Assembly (NCBI GenBank): GCA_003150035.1
Contig: QALR01000022.1
Span: 1 to 18,959, forward strand
Length of the DNA: 18,959 bases
Direction of reading: 5' to 3'
DNA from: Clostridiales bacterium
GTDB lineage: Bacteria; Bacillota; Clostridia; Oscillospirales; CAG-272
A model generated the notes under the pieces. That model made no database searches, was not told the origin of the DNA, and saw only the letters and a program-made list of their open reading frames with translations. Every line of letters begins with the position of its first letter. The stretch's first letter is position 1. The translations under genes were made by a program, and so were the position numbers. Below, in pieces: positions 8,398 through 15,294 of this stretch.

Positions 8398-8865
8398 ATG
8401 TACATCGGGTACATGGGGAGCGTGGTCTTTGTCGTATCCTCGCATTATATGATTACGCCGTCGCAGGTGCAGCGTCAGGATAGCGGACGATGGACAGAGC
8501 ATGATCTTATCCATAAAAAGCCGGTATCGCAATTCAAAGGCCCAGGACTTGGGAAAATCTCATTCAAGCTACAGCTGCGCGCTGATCACAATGTGAGTCC
8601 GTCAAGTCAGCTGCGTACATTGCGGCAGATGTGTGATTCCGGCGCAGTATTCCCGCTGGTCATCGGCGGGCGGCCAGTGTCGCAGAATTACTGGCGGCTC
8701 GATTCGCTGTCGCAGGATGAGAATTTCTACTCGCCGACTGGCAAGCTGATTCAGACAAATGTATCGGTATCTTTGGTAGAGTACGACGACTCGAATTACA
8801 TCGAGGAGAAGACCGCTATCGACAAATATGGAGCCATCGGCAATGCCCTGGCATATTTCTTGTGA
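8398..8865 (+). CDS. Tail protein gpU-like
   Basis: A 155-residue protein. ATG 8398 is preferred over ATG 8359 because the homologous start is MYIGYMGSVVF, the usual gpU opening, and the 13-residue extension has no family look. The middle contains PGLGKISFKLQLRADHN and LRTLRQMCDSGAVFPLVI, matching the P2 gpU pattern (gpU forms a ring at the tail end). The C-terminal phrase WRLDSLSQDENFYSPTGK, then VSVSLVEYDDS, also fits. The place between spike and gp25 genes is unlike P2, where U lies before X. Confidence 0.85.
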   Translation: MYIGYMGSVVFVVSSHYMITPSQVQRQDSGRWTEHDLIHKKPVSQFKGPGLGKISFKLQLRADHNVSPSSQLRTLRQMCDSGAVFPLVIGGRPVSQNYWRLDSLSQDENFYSPTGKLIQTNVSVSLVEYDDSNYIEEKTAIDKYGAIGNALAYFL

Positions 8866-8874
8866 GGTGATGAG

Positions 8875-9192
8875 ATGTCGTATTTACTGGCAGCAAATCA
8901 GAAGCCTGCGATTGATCTTGCACCAAAGACGACTGTGGAAGAGGTCTTACAGAATGTGCGGACCATCATCTCGACAATCAAGTACGAGATTCCGCTCGAC
9001 AGAGGTTTTGGTATTGATGGCGATGTCATCGATATGCCGATGCAGCAGGCGCAAGCCAAGCTGACGCAGGAGATTTTCCGGGCTGTACGTCAGTATGAGC
9101 CACGGGCTATCATTGAGTCTATATCTTTTACTGGCGACGCATCGGGCAAGATGGTGCCGAAGATGGAGGTGAGCATCCGTGAAACTGGCTGA
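8875..9192 (+). CDS. Baseplate wedge protein (gpW/gp25-like)
   Basis: A 105-residue protein with the gp25 lysozyme-like fold pattern: VEEVLQNVRTIISTIKYEIP near residue 22, then LDRGFGIDGDVIDMPM, a conserved LxRxFG segment, then a helix with KLTQEIFRAVRQYEPR, and a final strand (KMEVSIRETG). In T4 and P2 this family anchors the sheath to the baseplate wedge. GAGGTGATG at 8864-8872 is the ribosome site. It overlaps the gpJ gene by 14 bases. Confidence 0.92.
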   Translation: MSYLLAANQKPAIDLAPKTTVEEVLQNVRTIISTIKYEIPLDRGFGIDGDVIDMPMQQAQAKLTQEIFRAVRQYEPRAIIESISFTGDASGKMVPKMEVSIRETG

Positions 9193-10294
9193 TATACCAG
9201 ACATTGATTTTGTCAATGTCGATGCGCAGGAAATCGAGAATGCAGTCTTTGATTCTTATCAGAACATCACAGGCCGCCTGCTTGCGCAGGGCGACCCTGT
9301 GCGGCTATTCCTGCTGTTTCAAGCCGATGTCATCGTTCGACTGCTCAACAAAATTAATTTTACGGCCAAGCAGAATCTTTTGAAATACGCGACGGGCGAC
9401 AATCTTGATGTCTTGGCGGCCAATGCCTGGACGACGCGCATTGCAGCAAGTGCCGCACACACAACCTTTAAAGTGACACTGTCGGCCGTGCGCGAAAAGG
9501 AAACCATCATCCCGAAGGGGACGCGCGTCAGCACACAGGACAATATTGCTTTTGCGACAGACACAGCTCTGATCATCAAGGCCGGTGAGCAGGTGGGAAT
9601 GGTAGCTGCAACCTGTACACAGACTGGCACTGTCGGCAATGATTTTCGCGCCGGTGAGATCTGCCATAGTGTGGACCCCATTGCTTATGTTGACACGATG
9701 GCCAATACGACGCTTTCCGAAGGCGGCAGTGATACAGAGACGGATGATTCTCTGCGCGAGAGAGTCTGGGAGGCGCCGGAAACACTTTCTGTTGCTGGTC
9801 CTACGGGAGCTTATGCGGCGCGTACGAAAGCCGCAAACAGCAACATCATTGATGTCTATGTGGATTCGCCTAGCCCCGGGGTTGTGCGCATTGTGCCGCT
9901 TCTGACGGGCGGCGAGGTGCCAGGGAAGGAATTATTGGCGGAAGTCCAGAGTGAGCTTTCAGCCGACAGTGTGCGTCCCCTGACGGACCATGTGCAGGCC
10001 ACGGATCCGACGGTCGTATCATACGATATCAATGCGACTTACTACATCGATGATGACGCTGATGCTGCTACGGTGCAAGCCGCTGTAGCAACGGCGGTCA
10101 GTAACTTTGCCACGTGGCAGCGGGCGCGCTTGGGCCGCGACATCAATCCATCAAGACTTGTACAGATGCTGATGGGCGTCAGTGGCATTAAGCGTGTCGA
10201 CGTGGTCAAACCGGCATTTACCGTGCTGAGCAATACGCAGGTAGCGCGCGAAAAGGCTGTGAGCGTCGTGATGGCTGGGAGTGAGGATGAATGA
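9179..10294 (+). CDS. Baseplate assembly protein J (gpJ-like)
   Basis: A 371-residue protein. It starts at GTG 9179 behind GGAGGT at 9165-9170 (spacing 8), inside the end of the gp25 gene. The N-terminal region is helical (FDSYQNITGRLLAQGDPVRL, then KQNLLKYATGDNLDVLA), as in Baseplate_J proteins. The middle is the expected beta-rich part (IIPKGTRVSTQDNIAFATD, then AGEQVGMVAATCTQTGTVGN). The EGGSDTETDDSLRERVWE segment near residue 180 is a hallmark of the family. The C-terminal part contains DVVKPAFTVLSNTQVAREKA. It forms the wedge arm together with gpI. Confidence 0.93.
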   Translation: MKLADIPDIDFVNVDAQEIENAVFDSYQNITGRLLAQGDPVRLFLLFQADVIVRLLNKINFTAKQNLLKYATGDNLDVLAANAWTTRIAASAAHTTFKVTLSAVREKETIIPKGTRVSTQDNIAFATDTALIIKAGEQVGMVAATCTQTGTVGNDFRAGEICHSVDPIAYVDTMANTTLSEGGSDTETDDSLRERVWEAPETLSVAGPTGAYAARTKAANSNIIDVYVDSPSPGVVRIVPLLTGGEVPGKELLAEVQSELSADSVRPLTDHVQATDPTVVSYDINATYYIDDDADAATVQAAVATAVSNFATWQRARLGRDINPSRLVQMLMGVSGIKRVDVVKPAFTVLSNTQVAREKAVSVVMAGSEDE

Positions 10295-10935
10295 AGCAAG
10301 AAGAATATCGCATTGCCGACCACCTGCCTGAGTCATTGAATCGCGATAACCTGCGCGAACTGGCCGAACTCATCGACGAGAAGATGGCAGAAATCAATCG
10401 GATGAGCGAGCTCGTCTCGATCTATCCGCGTATCGATAAGCTGTCATCCAATCTCGTCGATGCCTTGGCTGTACAATTCCATGTAGATTATTACGACAAG
10501 GGTCTGCCGCTGGATACGCGCCGGTCCCTGGTTAAAAATTCGATGCGCTTGCATTTGCGAAAAGGCACGAAAGGCGTCGTGCAGGAGATGGTACAGACCA
10601 TCTTTGCAAGTGGCGTTGTGCAAGAGTGGTATGAGTATGGCGGCGACCCGTATTATTTCCGCGTTGGTCTTATGACGTCGATGAGGATTACGCCAGACAA
10701 CCTCAATCTGCTCGTAAAGCTCATCAACCTCGTTAAAAATGTCCGATCTTGGCTTGACGAGCTCGATTTTAAGCGCGAGGCGACGGCCATGCAGTACGTG
10801 GGCGGTGCCATACACACCAACGTCAAATATGAGATCCTGCCAACTGATATAAAGGATGTGTCCATCCCGTCAATCAGATATGCGGGCGGCGGCATCTATC
10901 ATCATGTGGCTTATGAGGTATATCCGAAAGCATAA
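10291..10935 (+). CDS. Tail protein I (gpI-like baseplate wedge protein)
   Basis: A 214-residue protein starting at ATG 10291 that overlaps the gpJ stop by 4 bases (ATGA), so the two are translationally coupled. Residues about 5-85 hold the gpI phrases HLPESLNRDNLRELAELID and IDKLSSNLVDALAVQFHVDYY, followed by RRSLVKNSMRLHLRKGTKG near residue 80. The rest is beta-rich with conserved VQEWYEYGGDPYYFRVGL. The C-terminal tail repeats YxxxAYxVYP-like segments (GGGIYHHVAYEVYPKA). In P2 this protein links baseplate wedges to the fibres, and a tail fibre gene follows here. Confidence 0.9.
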   Translation: MKQEEYRIADHLPESLNRDNLRELAELIDEKMAEINRMSELVSIYPRIDKLSSNLVDALAVQFHVDYYDKGLPLDTRRSLVKNSMRLHLRKGTKGVVQEMVQTIFASGVVQEWYEYGGDPYYFRVGLMTSMRITPDNLNLLVKLINLVKNVRSWLDELDFKREATAMQYVGGAIHTNVKYEILPTDIKDVSIPSIRYAGGGIYHHVAYEVYPKA

Positions 10936-10946
10936 GGAGTGATAAT

Positions 10947-11672
10947 ATGGCAAACTGGTCGGGGGGTATCCTGACGGCTGCAGGACAGGCCCTGCAGGCA
11001 AAGGTGGAGGCTGGCACGAAGCTGGAGCTGACAAAAATCAAACTCGGTGATGGCGCAGAGAATATCAGCGATGTGGGTGGCCTTACAGACCTTGTGTCGC
11101 CGCAAGCTGTCCTTGGCATCAGCTCCGTCACAGCTAAAGACAAGCTGTGCACGGTAACGGGCATTATCTTGACGAGCAATGTCGCGACAGGATTTTATGC
11201 ACGCGAGTGGGGCATCTTCGCAAAAGACGGTGATCGCGATATTTTATACATGATTGCCATCGATCCAAATCCGGACTATGTGCCGTCTTCGGATGCCGCG
11301 CTCAAAGTCAACGCGACCTATGCGATGAATATCGCGGTCAGCAATGCGGCAAATATCGCATGCACGATTGATCCGTCCGGCCTCATTAACGCCGAGATGC
11401 TCGCGCAGGCCGCAGGGCTTGTGCAGCGCAATACGGCTTATGAGCAGGGCGATATTCGGTATGATCCGCAGCTCTTTCGGCACGACTGGTATCTCGAGTG
11501 TGAGACGGCCGGTACAACGGGTAGTGCTATTCTCGATTTGAGCAATGCGACGCTCGGCAGCAAGGTCACAGACGGCACGGTCGTCTGGATTATCAAGCGC
11601 ATTGCCACACAGGATGAAATCTATTTCGAGCTCGACGATCAGGGCGATATCATGCCCAAATTGGCGCAGTAG
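10947..11672 (+). CDS. Tail-collar fibre protein (DUF3751-like N-terminus)
   Basis: A 241-residue protein. The N-terminus MANWSGGILTAAGQALQAKV, followed by LTKIKLGDGAENISD and VTGIILTSNVATGFYARE, is the typical baseplate-attaching domain of collar fibres. Residues about 165-225 (IRYDPQLFRHDWYLECETAG, then VWIIKRIA) look like a carbohydrate-contact module, shorter than in free fibres. The C-terminus ends YFELDDQGDIMPKLAQ, a tail motif that recurs in the protein at 13312-13644. GGAGTGATAATATG at 10935-10949 provides the ribosome site. It is the first of several fibre-related genes and likely the part bound to gpI. Confidence 0.85.
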   Translation: MANWSGGILTAAGQALQAKVEAGTKLELTKIKLGDGAENISDVGGLTDLVSPQAVLGISSVTAKDKLCTVTGIILTSNVATGFYAREWGIFAKDGDRDILYMIAIDPNPDYVPSSDAALKVNATYAMNIAVSNAANIACTIDPSGLINAEMLAQAAGLVQRNTAYEQGDIRYDPQLFRHDWYLECETAGTTGSAILDLSNATLGSKVTDGTVVWIIKRIATQDEIYFELDDQGDIMPKLAQ

Positions 11673-11683
11673 GAGGTGATGCG

Positions 11684-12007
11684 ATGTTTAGCGTAAGACG
11701 AGGCGATATTTACCACATCCGTGGCGACACGGGAGTACTGCTCTTTCAGCCGACCGACGAGACCGGCAAAGCAGTCACAGACTTTCAGGCAACATTATCG
11801 GTCAAGCAGGATATCAATGCGGATGATTATCTCCTGCAGAAGATTTGCGTTGACGGAAAATTTGATTTCAGACCTGAGGATACTGACAGCCTATCGGCCG
11901 GCACTTACGTCTACGACATCGAAGTCCATACTGGTGACGACGTGCAGACAATCGGGCCGTACAAGTATTACTTGATGCCTGATGTGACGAGGCCGGTAAA
12001 GGGGTGA
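11684..12007 (+). CDS. Small fibre-module protein of unknown function
   Basis: A 107-residue protein with strand-rich composition (YHIRGDTGVLLFQPTDETGK, then TYVYDIEVHTGDDVQTIG) resembling an immunoglobulin-like or BppU-type fold, as in small baseplate proteins of Firmicutes phages. There is no signal peptide or membrane segment. AGGAGGTGATGCG at 11671-11683 is a strong ribosome site. The stop shares bases with an unused GTG start in the next gene. The role as a fibre-attaching module is inferred from fold style and place. Confidence 0.6.
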   Translation: MFSVRRGDIYHIRGDTGVLLFQPTDETGKAVTDFQATLSVKQDINADDYLLQKICVDGKFDFRPEDTDSLSAGTYVYDIEVHTGDDVQTIGPYKYYLMPDVTRPVKG

Positions 12008-12012
12008 CAGCT

Positions 12013-12348
12013 ATGAGCGTATTGCGAGCAAATCTCTCGAGTAAAGCTGGCTCGTCCTATATGTCTGCTCGTCTGAGTGGCGGCTCTACGCAGAGGCTGG
12101 AGGCGGATATCCAAGGCGGCATCGAAGGGCCGCAGGGACCTCAGGGCGTCACGTATACGCCACACATGTCGGACGGCGGAATTTTGTCGTGGACGAATGA
12201 CGGAGAGCTGGAGAACCCCGCACCAAAGAATCTGACCGGACCCAAAGGAGATGTTGGCCCGCAGGGCGCCACGGGTCCGCAGGGACCAGCTGGGCGCGAT
12301 GCCGAAGCAGAGACGCTTATGCAGATGGATATCGACACATTGTTTTAA
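12013..12348 (+). CDS. Collagen-like fibre protein
   Basis: A 111-residue protein. I prefer ATG 12013 because AAAGGGGTGA at 11998-12007 lies 5 bases upstream; GTG 12004 is possible. It has a Ser/Arg-rich head, then two collagen-type Gly-X-Y stretches: GPQGPQG near residue 40, and GPKGDVGPQGATGPQGPAGR near residue 76. Between them lies a globular segment (TYTPHMSDGGILSWTNDGEL). Collagen-like runs form triple helices in phage fibres. The C-terminus (AEAETLMQMDIDTLF) may be a small trimerising helix. It likely joins a baseplate-bound module to the fibre modules downstream. Confidence 0.8.
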   Translation: MSVLRANLSSKAGSSYMSARLSGGSTQRLEADIQGGIEGPQGPQGVTYTPHMSDGGILSWTNDGELENPAPKNLTGPKGDVGPQGATGPQGPAGRDAEAETLMQMDIDTLF

Positions 12349-12360
12349 GGAGTGATTACC

Positions 12361-13296
12361 ATGCCAAAATATTTAGATCTTGACGGCCTGAAATACTACA
12401 AGAGTAAGCAGGATACATTTAACGACGGCAAATTCGTGCCACAGGGCGTTGCCATCAATGGCGTTCCGCTCAACAAGACGGCCATCACAATCACGGATGA
12501 TACGAAGCTGAGCAAGACCGATGCCGCGACTATTTATCTGAGCAAGACGGATGCTGCGAAAACGTACCTCGGCCTCCATGCCAAAGCCGACACAGCCGGT
12601 GCAGCCGATACCGCCGCCAAGCTGGCTACAGCTCGCACAATCAACGGTGTCGCATTTGACGGCTCGAAGAATATCACAATCAATGCGGTCGACAGCACGC
12701 CGCGCATTGCAACGTCGCTCATCGGCGCAGCAAACGGTGTCGCGCCGCTCGGGTCGGACAAGAAAATCCCTGCGCAGTACATCCCGGGCGATATCGGCGA
12801 GGTCCTTGAGGGCTACTACAGTGGCGGCAAATTTTACAAAGAGTCGGCACATACGACGGAGATCACGGGCTCGACAAATACAATGTACGTCGATATTGGC
12901 AGTGCCGATAATGACGTCTATAGATGGTCCGGCACAGCTTATGTGCTCATCAATGACTCCGTCAGCACTGCCGACAAGGCGGTCCGCGATGGCGACGGCA
13001 ACACAATCTCGACGACATATGTCAAAAAAGTCAGCGGCAAAGGTCTCAGCACAAATGACTACACGACAGCGGAGAAGAACAAACTGGCCGGGCTTAGCAA
13101 CTACACGCTTCCGGCGGCTACATCAAGCGCCCTCGGCGGCGTCAAAGTCGGCAGCAACATCAGCGTGTCGTCAGGCATTATCTCGCTGACAGCAGACAAT
13201 GTCAAAGCCGCACTCGGCTACACGCCGTTTAATGCGGCCAATGTTGTCACGTACGAGGCTCTGAGTCAGACAGAAATTGACACGTGCTTTGCATAA
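12361..13296 (+). CDS. Tail fibre protein (KYLD-type N-terminus)
   Basis: A 311-residue protein. I prefer ATG 12361 because AAGGAG at 12347-12352 lies 8 bases upstream; GTG 12352 would overlap that site. The N-terminus MPKYLDLDGLKYYKSKQD is related to the next protein. Residues about 43-75 repeat LSKTDAATIYL and LSKTDAAKTYLG, short beta-spiral units. Later segments (DGSKNITINA, then GEVLEGYYSGGKFYKES, then VSGKGLSTNDYTTAEKNKLA near residue 220) are typical of Firmicutes phage fibre stalks and shared domains. The C-terminus ends with ETALSQTEIDTCFA-like residues. It is a stalk module, probably trimeric. Confidence 0.82.
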   Translation: MPKYLDLDGLKYYKSKQDTFNDGKFVPQGVAINGVPLNKTAITITDDTKLSKTDAATIYLSKTDAAKTYLGLHAKADTAGAADTAAKLATARTINGVAFDGSKNITINAVDSTPRIATSLIGAANGVAPLGSDKKIPAQYIPGDIGEVLEGYYSGGKFYKESAHTTEITGSTNTMYVDIGSADNDVYRWSGTAYVLINDSVSTADKAVRDGDGNTISTTYVKKVSGKGLSTNDYTTAEKNKLAGLSNYTLPAATSSALGGVKVGSNISVSSGIISLTADNVKAALGYTPFNAANVVTYEALSQTEIDTCFA

Positions 13297-13311
13297 ATGG
13301 GGGTGAGCCTT

Positions 13312-13644
13312 GTGGCAAAATACCTCGACGATGCCGGACTCAAGTACGTCATCAAGAAAATCAAAAGCCTGCTTGCGAGCAAGCAAGACCTGCTGACTTT
13401 TGACGCTGCGCCGAAGAAAGAGTCAAAGAATCCCGTCACGAGCGGCGGCATCTATGCGGCACTCTACGAAACAGATGATATCTTTTTTGAGATTGACGCT
13501 CTCGGCAACATGATGCCACGTGACGAGATTCCGTCGCGGATCACGCATGAGCATGACGGCAATGGCGACTTGTCGACCGTAGTGACGTACCTCAGCAGTG
13601 ATAATTATGAGACAGACAGCAATGGCGACATCATGCCAAAATGA
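13312..13644 (+). CDS. Small fibre protein with repeated GDIMPK motifs
   Basis: A 110-residue protein. GTG 13312 is chosen because GGGGGTGAG at 13299-13307 lies upstream and the first residues (V-A-K-YLDDAGLKY) align with the start of the neighbouring fibre (M-P-K-YLDLDGLKY); ATG 13297 is a less likely start. Residues about 25-60 contain LLTFDAAPKKESKNPVTSGG, a phage fibre segment. Two copies of a short motif follow: FFEIDALGNMMPRDE near residue 60 and YETDSNGDIMPK at the very end. The same motif ends the collar fibre at 10947-11672. It may be an adapter between fibre modules, but the function is not known. Confidence 0.75.
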   Translation: MAKYLDDAGLKYVIKKIKSLLASKQDLLTFDAAPKKESKNPVTSGGIYAALYETDDIFFEIDALGNMMPRDEIPSRITHEHDGNGDLSTVVTYLSSDNYETDSNGDIMPK

Positions 13645-13666
13645 CAAAGCGAAAGGATGATAACGA

Positions 13667-14101
13667 ATGCCAACAAGAAATTTCGTCCCCCGCGCAGATG
13701 GCGAGGGGAGTATCGGCACGGCCGCGAAAAATTGGCTCAGCGGCTATTTCAAACAGCTCAACGTGGCGGATGTGACGGTCGATGACAGCAAGAAGCCAAC
13801 ATCCAATACAACGGACCTCACGACTCTCCTCAGCAACCTTGCAAACGAGATTAAGCAAAGCAAAGGCACAGACGATTGGAAAACTGCCCCCGCAACAAAC
13901 CTTGCCACGCTTGCATCGCTCGTCGGCAAACTCACAAGCGACTCAAACGTCACGTGGGAGGACAATAAATTCACAAATAGTAAGTTCGGTATCACCGGCC
14001 TGATGGAGCAGAATGGGTACATCTGTTTCGGCAAAAACTTCGGCGGCCTGATTCTACAGTGGGGATATGGTGGCGCTTTTTGGTTCGCCGTTGGTGTGTA
14101 A
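13667..14101 (+). CDS. Tail fibre protein, constant part plus currently expressed stub C-terminus
   Basis: A 144-residue protein as it reads here. Residues 1-130 are constant: MPTRNFVPRADGEGSIGTAA and GYFKQLNVADVTVDD are standard phage fibre phrases, residues about 45-90 are helical, and NGYICFGKNFGGLILQWG is the start of a gp53-like tail fibre C-terminal domain. From QWG (14057) onward the reading depends on the invertible array downstream. The residues now in place (YGGAFWFAVGV) are a 14-residue stub with only the last strand of the domain and no TFPIAF core. The fibre is therefore probably truncated in this orientation. GAAAGGATGA at 13651-13660 is the ribosome site. The alternative tips lie at 14103-15294. 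Confidence 0.88.
   Translation: MPTRNFVPRADGEGSIGTAAKNWLSGYFKQLNVADVTVDDSKKPTSNTTDLTTLLSNLANEIKQSKGTDDWKTAPATNLATLASLVGKLTSDSNVTWEDNKFTNSKFGITGLMEQNGYICFGKNFGGLILQWGYGGAFWFAVGV
14056..14065 (+). repeat. Recombination site A (expressed position)
   Basis: ACAGTGGGGA on the + strand inside the fibre gene; its CAG TGG GGA is read as Gln-Trp-Gly. The bases to the left (GATTCT) belong to the constant fibre part and those to the right (TATGG) to the stub cassette. It is the fixed partner for inversion with sites C to G. Confidence 0.85.
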
Positions 14102-14111
14102 ACAGTGGGGA
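14102..14111 (+). repeat. Recombination site B
   Basis: ACAGTGGGGA on the + strand, 46 bases after site A and just past the stub's TAA stop. It is a direct repeat of A, so a cross between A and B would delete the stub and join cassette 2 to the fibre gene in frame. Confidence 0.85.
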
Positions 14112-14300
14112 ATAACTAACGACGATGGGAAAGCAACATTTCCTATTGTTTTCACTAAGCCCATGCAAGTAGTTACAAACATAGCTCGTGGAAGCAGAGA
14201 TTCGTGCAACAACTTTGACAACGATATTGATGATAGTTTGACTACAACTGGCTTTGAATGTAGGTATTATAAGCATAGATATATTTGTATTGGCATTTAA
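14103..14300 (+). other. Silent fibre tip cassette 2 (+ strand)
   Basis: Reads QWGITNDDGKATFPIVFTKP and on to a C-terminus ending YKHRYICIGI, 65 residues in all. It has the TFPIxF core and final aromatic-Ile-Gly strand of the gp53-like fibre domain. It has no start of its own: the stub's TAA lies just before it, and an internal ATG at 14067 is in its frame but before site B with no ribosome site. It would be joined to the fibre by recombination. Its TAA at 14298-14300 overlaps, on the opposite strand, the stop of cassette 3, so the two meet tail to tail. Confidence 0.8.
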
Positions 14301-14465
14301 ATACCTATTGCAAAAACAAAACCATTGTTCTGTGACGACTTAACACGAGACGTTGTTAGCTCACTAATGCGTGCCCAGTCGTTACTAGTACATATTGACC
14401 ACGCCCCGTATACTTTTGCAAATGCTATCGGAAAAACGAAATAAGCGTCACTCTTTTTCCCACTG
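14297..14465 (-). pseudogene. Silent fibre tip cassette 3 (- strand), out of frame
   Basis: The conserved frame gives SDAYFVFPIAFAKVYGAW and on to NGFVFAIGI with a TAA stop, clearly the same domain as its neighbours. From CAG TGG, however, the reading is Gln-Trp-Glu-Lys-Glu then TGA. The distance from CAG to the end of the last sense codon is 166 bases, one more than a multiple of three. The G/A run at the site has probably lost two bases (one G, one A) or gained one. If selected by inversion it would give a very short fibre. Confidence 0.75.
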
Positions 14466-14466
14466 T
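14457..14466 (-). repeat. Recombination site C (variant, one G missing)
   Basis: On the - strand it reads ACAGTGGGAA, with three Gs instead of four. It lies at the head of cassette 3, whose conserved frame no longer connects to CAG TGG. Confidence 0.75.
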
Positions 14467-14681
14467 TACGCTAGGCCTAACAGTAGGATAAGCATATTCG
14501 ATGTATCGTTTGAACCATTATATACATAGCATTCTGACGAAGATGGGCTTACCACTCGATTGTTCACAGTACCATTACGCCCTGCAATCGGATTCGTCGT
14601 TGCGAATAAAACCTTTGACATTGTTACGGGGGAGCTGAACGCTTCAGTCAGACCACTTCCCACTGACATATTTCCCCACTG
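14466..14681 (-). other. Silent fibre tip cassette 4 (- strand)
   Basis: In frame from CAG TGG GGA for 71 residues: QWGNMSVGSGLTEAF, then SSPVTMSKVLFATT, ending in LLGLA and TAA. It is the most divergent member: the FPIxF core is replaced by FSSPVT and the end lacks the usual IAIG. It contains a second, unfaced copy of CAGTGGGAA about 14 bases inside its head. The long internal frame beginning at ATG 14669 is part of this cassette, not a separate gene. Confidence 0.75.
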
Positions 14682-14682
14682 T
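14673..14682 (-). repeat. Recombination site D
   Basis: Reads ACAGTGGGGA on the - strand, directly after the TGA stop of cassette 5, and opens cassette 4 in frame. Confidence 0.85.
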
Positions 14683-14909
14683 CAATAGCCTATTGCAATC
14701 CAAAAGATTGGTCTTGTTCTACGAGCCGAGTAATATACACCGAACGATGTTAGACCGGGTGAATGGTATACGGCCGATTCAAAATCGTTTTTATCGTCCC
14801 CCATCACGACAGATACATTTACGGCGAGGCAGGCAGAGCCGAAAGTGATAGGGAAATTTACCTGACCGGATGTCCATCCATCGTGGGCAGGTAAGAATTT
14901 TCCCCACTG
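14682..14909 (-). other. Silent fibre tip cassette 5 (- strand)
   Basis: In frame for 75 residues: QWGKFLPAHDGWTSGQVNFP, then ITFGSACLAVNVSVV, then a variable region and RPIFWIAIGY before TGA. The FPITF core and FWIAIG end are textbook gp53-like fibre C-terminus. It would be exposed by inversion between sites A and E. Confidence 0.83.
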
Positions 14910-14910
14910 T
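14901..14910 (-). repeat. Recombination site E
   Basis: Reads ACAGTGGGGA on the - strand, one base after the TAA of cassette 6, and opens cassette 5 in frame. Confidence 0.85.
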
Positions 14911-15087
14911 TTACATACCTACAGCAAGCCAGAAGCCACTACCATCCGATATAAAAGAGAAGCCTGTTTTACTCAAGTTTGAGACCCATGCCCAGTGCCT
15001 GTCGTTGCAACTGCATATCACTCTAGCGAACGAACTAAACGCGATGGGGAACGTTACGTAGGAACCATTGCCTGCCTTTCCCCACTG
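14911..15087 (-). other. Silent fibre tip cassette 6 (- strand)
   Basis: In frame for 58 residues: QWGKAGNGSYVTFPIAFSSF, then ARVICSCNDRHWAWVSNL, ending GFWLAVGM and TAA. It has the VTFPIAF core and WLAVG end. It is the shortest complete cassette, with the middle loop region shortened compared with cassettes 5 and 7. Confidence 0.83.
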
Positions 15088-15088
15088 T
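15079..15088 (-). repeat. Recombination site F
   Basis: Reads ACAGTGGGGA on the - strand, its first base being the last of the TGA stop of cassette 7, and opens cassette 6 in frame. Confidence 0.85.
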
Positions 15089-15294
15089 CACATGCCTATG
15101 GCCAGCCACATATGACGCATTGACGTGGATGATGAACCGACTATCATGCCTGACGTCGTTATTTTGTATACCGTATTTGCGTATGAAGGCCGACTATCGT
15201 GCTCTATACATGAGTAAGCGGCAAACACGGTAGAAGGAAACTGAATCGGAAAAGTAACTACCAATCCAGACGATTCAAGGATGCTTCCCCACTG
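15088..15294 (-). other. Silent fibre tip cassette 7 (- strand)
   Basis: In frame for 68 residues: QWGSILESSGLVVTFPIQFP, then STVFAAYSCIEHDSRPS, ending MRHMWLAIGM and TGA. It has the VTFPIxF core and WLAIG end. It lies at the outer edge of the array, so inversion between A and G would flip all cassettes and place this one at the expressed position. Confidence 0.83.

Noticed and set aside
14067..14300. A separate + strand gene of 77 residues starting at ATG 14067
   Set aside because: The frame is real but the part from 14103 is a fibre cassette; the ATG has no ribosome site and precedes site B.
14870..15061. A + strand gene of 63 residues
   Set aside because: It is the shadow of the - strand cassettes 5 and 6, which show conserved fibre tip residues.
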